A program made the position numbers and the translations under genes. The notes beneath the pieces were generated by a model. That model made no database searches. It was not told the origin of the DNA and saw only the letters and a list, made by a program, of their open reading frames with translations. Of a DNA stretch of 64,000 nucleotides, positions 62,395-64,000 are shown one piece after another (the first letter of the stretch is position 1; the number at the start of each line of letters is the position of its first letter). Origin of the DNA: Herminiimonas sp. (GTDB lineage: Bacteria; Pseudomonadota; Gammaproteobacteria; Burkholderiales; Burkholderiaceae); contig NZ_JAURVN010000014.1 of assembly GCF_030655415.1 (NCBI RefSeq), forward strand, positions 744,001 to 808,000. Direction: 5' to 3'.

Positions 62395-62432
62395 TAATTA
62401 AGCCGCAGATGACGACATCTGCGGCTTAATTA
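62395..62432. terminator. Long perfect hairpin, probable terminator
   Basis: A 17-base perfect inverted repeat (TAATTAAGCCGCAGATG, loop ACGA) lies 36 bases past the end of the three small leftward genes. The tail is AT-rich but has no long T-run. It most likely ends that transcript. Confidence 0.7.
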
Positions 62433-62468
62433 GAGATCGGGAGTGAACCCTGTCGAAGGACTTCGTTG

Positions 62469-62702
62469 CTAAGGCTTCGCAAGCAGATCGTCTATCTTCT
62501 GTTTCGTCTCGGCTAAAACAAGCGCCTTGGCTTCGGCACTGGTATGCGCTTCACAGGGTCCGCCAAAACCTTGCGATATATCGATGCCGTCGGCACCATT
62601 AATTTCTATTTCGCTGGTAGCAGACCATAGTCCGCGATCGGTTGGCACCAGCATCGTGAATATTTCATAACCGTGGTAAATCGCGTCGGGTGTTCTACTC
62701 AT
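62469..62702 (-). CDS. Small hypothetical protein, 77 aa
   Basis: ATG 62702 has a perfect AAGGAGG ribosome site, which supports this as a real gene. The product is soluble, acidic, and ends in a helix (SAEAKALVLAETKQKIDDLL). Two beta strands around YEIFTMLV and GLWSATSEIEI precede it. It is third and last of three leftward genes that share this layout. Function unknown. Confidence 0.75.
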   Translation of the reverse strand: MSRTPDAIYHGYEIFTMLVPTDRGLWSATSEIEINGADGIDISQGFGGPCEAHTSAEAKALVLAETKQKIDDLLAKP

Positions 62703-62739
62703 GAGGCCTCCTTGTTAAATATGTCCAGGACAAAAAAAT

Positions 62740-62967
62740 TTATTCACGACCTTCAGGGTGATCTGCCACATAACGCGCGATGAAAGCATGTGCCTCATCC
62801 AGGGCCTCACGTTCCGTGCCGACTGTACCTGTGTCGTAAATTTTTTCCGCAGTGGCCGGCTCACCTTCTATCGAATGCGAAACATGTCCGGAAAAAGTGC
62901 CGTCTTTTAATTTGGTCGCATAAGCCTTGAATACATGGCGCTGTGGTTCTGGTAAAAACTCACTCAT
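62740..62967 (-). CDS. Small hypothetical protein, 75 aa
   Basis: I start at ATG 62965-62967 because AGGAG lies seven bases upstream; an upstream in-frame ATG at 62994 has no such site. The layout is again strand, strand with G-x-F-x-G (GTFSGHVSHSIEG), then a helix TEREALDEAHAFIARYV. It lies 37 bases ahead of the third small gene. No function can be assigned. Confidence 0.75.
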   Translation of the reverse strand: MSEFLPEPQRHVFKAYATKLKDGTFSGHVSHSIEGEPATAEKIYDTGTVGTEREALDEAHAFIARYVADHPEGRE

Positions 62968-63050
62968 ATCGATCTCCTGATTATTCAGTTTCAATCTATA
63001 TTAGAGATACCGTGGAATGTAAAAGGTTCAGCGCTATTTGCACCGCGAGG

Positions 63051-63302
63051 CTATTCAGCGGCAGGATGTTTGCCATGCGATTCCAGCATATCGACGGCAG
63101 CTCTGCGCGCCTCGTCCTCTGCTTCTTCGCTGGTTTTAAAGACGGCTTCCAATGACACACGCTGATCGGGGAACACACAATTCCTGTGCATCGGATTTGT
63201 CGAATGACCGTAGACAGCTACATGTGCGACCCAGCCTTTGCCATCGGCAGCATGGACAGCAGAATATTCCACTTCATAAGAGCCCATTTTTTCGGACGGC
63301 AT
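63051..63302 (-). CDS. Small hypothetical protein, 83 aa
   Basis: The ATG at 63300-63302 has a GAGGAG site. The product has strands YEVEYSAVHAA and GKGWVAHVAVYGHS and a terminal helix TSEEAEDEARRAAVDMLESH. It is the first of the three similarly built leftward genes, 83 bases before the next. It looks cytoplasmic. Function unknown. Confidence 0.75.
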   Translation of the reverse strand: MPSEKMGSYEVEYSAVHAADGKGWVAHVAVYGHSTNPMHRNCVFPDQRVSLEAVFKTSEEAEDEARRAAVDMLESHGKHPAAE

Positions 63303-63552
63303 GGCGGTCTCCTCATAGACAAGTCCATCCTAGCACGGCAGAAGAAAAGATTTTTTAAGCGCTCTCTTACTCGCTTCCTCGAAGCAAATAAGTAACAGCA
63401 AGTACCTAGCAAAAACATATAGCAACTGACGATTCAGCCATCTCGGATTCGAAATAGTTGCAGCACGTTATTCACCCCATGTTTATGGGATTGTCATCAC
63501 ACGTTCATTGCTATGTAATCGCTACCAGTAAAAACGTCATTTAGGAGACACC

Positions 63553-63753
63553 ATGTCTAGTACATCCGTGATCGGTCAGTTCAAGAATCAGTCCACAGGC
63601 ACTACCTGCACAGTGATCAAATTGATCCCGACAAATGCCCGTCCAGGCAACGAATGTTATGTCACTGATGAAGCCGAATATCTTGAACTGGATCCAACCG
63701 ATCCAAACAATTTCAAGATGGCTTCTGGAGAAGTTTTAATTCCTCTGTATTGA
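63553..63753 (+). CDS. Small hypothetical protein, 66 aa
   Basis: A TTAGGAGACACC site precedes the ATG at 63553, good support for translation. The product has two cysteines (TTCTV and NECYV), is Thr/Pro/Asp-rich, and looks like a small all-beta protein. No family is recognised. It stands alone, divergent from the three small leftward genes across 250 bases that show nothing else. Confidence 0.65.
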   Translation: MSSTSVIGQFKNQSTGTTCTVIKLIPTNARPGNECYVTDEAEYLELDPTDPNNFKMASGEVLIPLY

Positions 63754-63831
63754 TAATAATTTGCTCATCGACTCGTCTACAACATAGAGTGAAGAGCGAA
63801 TTATTTTTAAGCAGATAGATTCGTCACAAAA

Positions 63832-63866
63832 AACGGCGGTGTCACTTTTATCATGACACCGCCGTT
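63832..63866 (-). terminator. Intrinsic terminator of the gene entering from the right
   Basis: Perfect 13-base arms AACGGCGGTGTCA and TGACACCGCCGTT are followed, reading leftward, by a run of six T. It lies 20 bases past the stop codon at 63887. Confidence 0.9.
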
Positions 63867-63886
63867 CAGCTTGCTAGCTTCAAGCA

Positions 63887-64000
63887 TTAGCCTGCATCAC
63901 CACCGGAAACAAAATTCTTTTCTCCGCGCAAGAAGCGTGACAACCACTGCAGCAAGGCAATCGCGTCACCGAACTCCATAAACCCTTCCGCTGTGCCATC
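63887..64000 (-). CDS. 3' end of an unidentified leftward gene
   Basis: The frame is open at the right edge and ends at TAA (63887-63889), giving the last 37 residues, including GFMEFGDAIALLQWLSRFLRG and a final SGGDAG. A strong terminator follows 20 bases later, which supports the frame. The fragment is too short to name. Confidence 0.6.
   Translation of the reverse strand, partial: DGTAEGFMEFGDAIALLQWLSRFLRGEKNFVSGGDAG

Overview
The window looks like chromosomal DNA of a betaproteobacterium, most likely Burkholderiales and close to the Oxalobacteraceae (Herminiimonas/Janthinobacterium type). This is an inference from housekeeping gene content and order (divergent gloB and methyltransferase-rnhA-dnaQ, mltD, a yejA-yejB-yejE-yejF set, fabI, an RhlE-type helicase). 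No database search was possible. No CRISPR array, insertion sequence, integrase or phage gene was seen.

Positions 1-36463 hold a leftward gene set dominated by one uninterrupted reading frame of 10,387 codons (3874-35037). In transcription order it reads: TolC-type outer-membrane protein, giant repeat protein, small DUF3467 protein, HlyD-type adaptor carrying cytoplasmic GAF-like domains, and an M50 site-2-protease/HlyD fusion with an N-terminal PqqD-like domain that runs off the left edge. The giant protein has no Sec signal peptide and no obvious C-terminal type I signal. It has a basic N-terminus with an LEPR-XLL-type motif, a DUF4347 domain with an apparent His/Cys dyad, RTX blocks near both ends, and about 5,000 residues of hierarchical Gly/Ala/Asn-rich repeats. 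No transport ATPase for this set lies in the window. I propose it is a dedicated, non-canonical export and assembly system for a roughly megadalton surface protein, and it is the main candidate for an undescribed system here. A terminator-like hairpin spans the giant gene's stop codon and could set the ratio of cargo to export genes.

Positions 36464-39301 hold an AT-rich regulatory region with an operator-like dyad, an unrecognised gene (36810-37778), a convergent SapC-family gene whose stop codon interlocks with it, and a 738-base gene-free gap.

Positions 39302-47303 read rightward: transglutaminase-DUF2126 protein, circularly permuted ATP-grasp/alpha-E fusion, second transglutaminase, and a zinc-ribbon metallopeptidase. 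The first three form a tight operon of a known but functionally unresolved peptide-bond-forming and cleaving type.

Positions 47351-64000 are mostly housekeeping: tRNA-Val(CAC), dnaQ, rnhA and a methyltransferase leftward; gloB and mltD rightward; a yej-type peptide ABC importer leftward; fabI and a DEAD-box helicase rightward; and an MgtC/DUF4010 membrane protein leftward. The right end has three small, similarly built leftward genes, one small rightward gene and the 3' end of an unidentified leftward gene. Clear intrinsic terminators separate several of these units.
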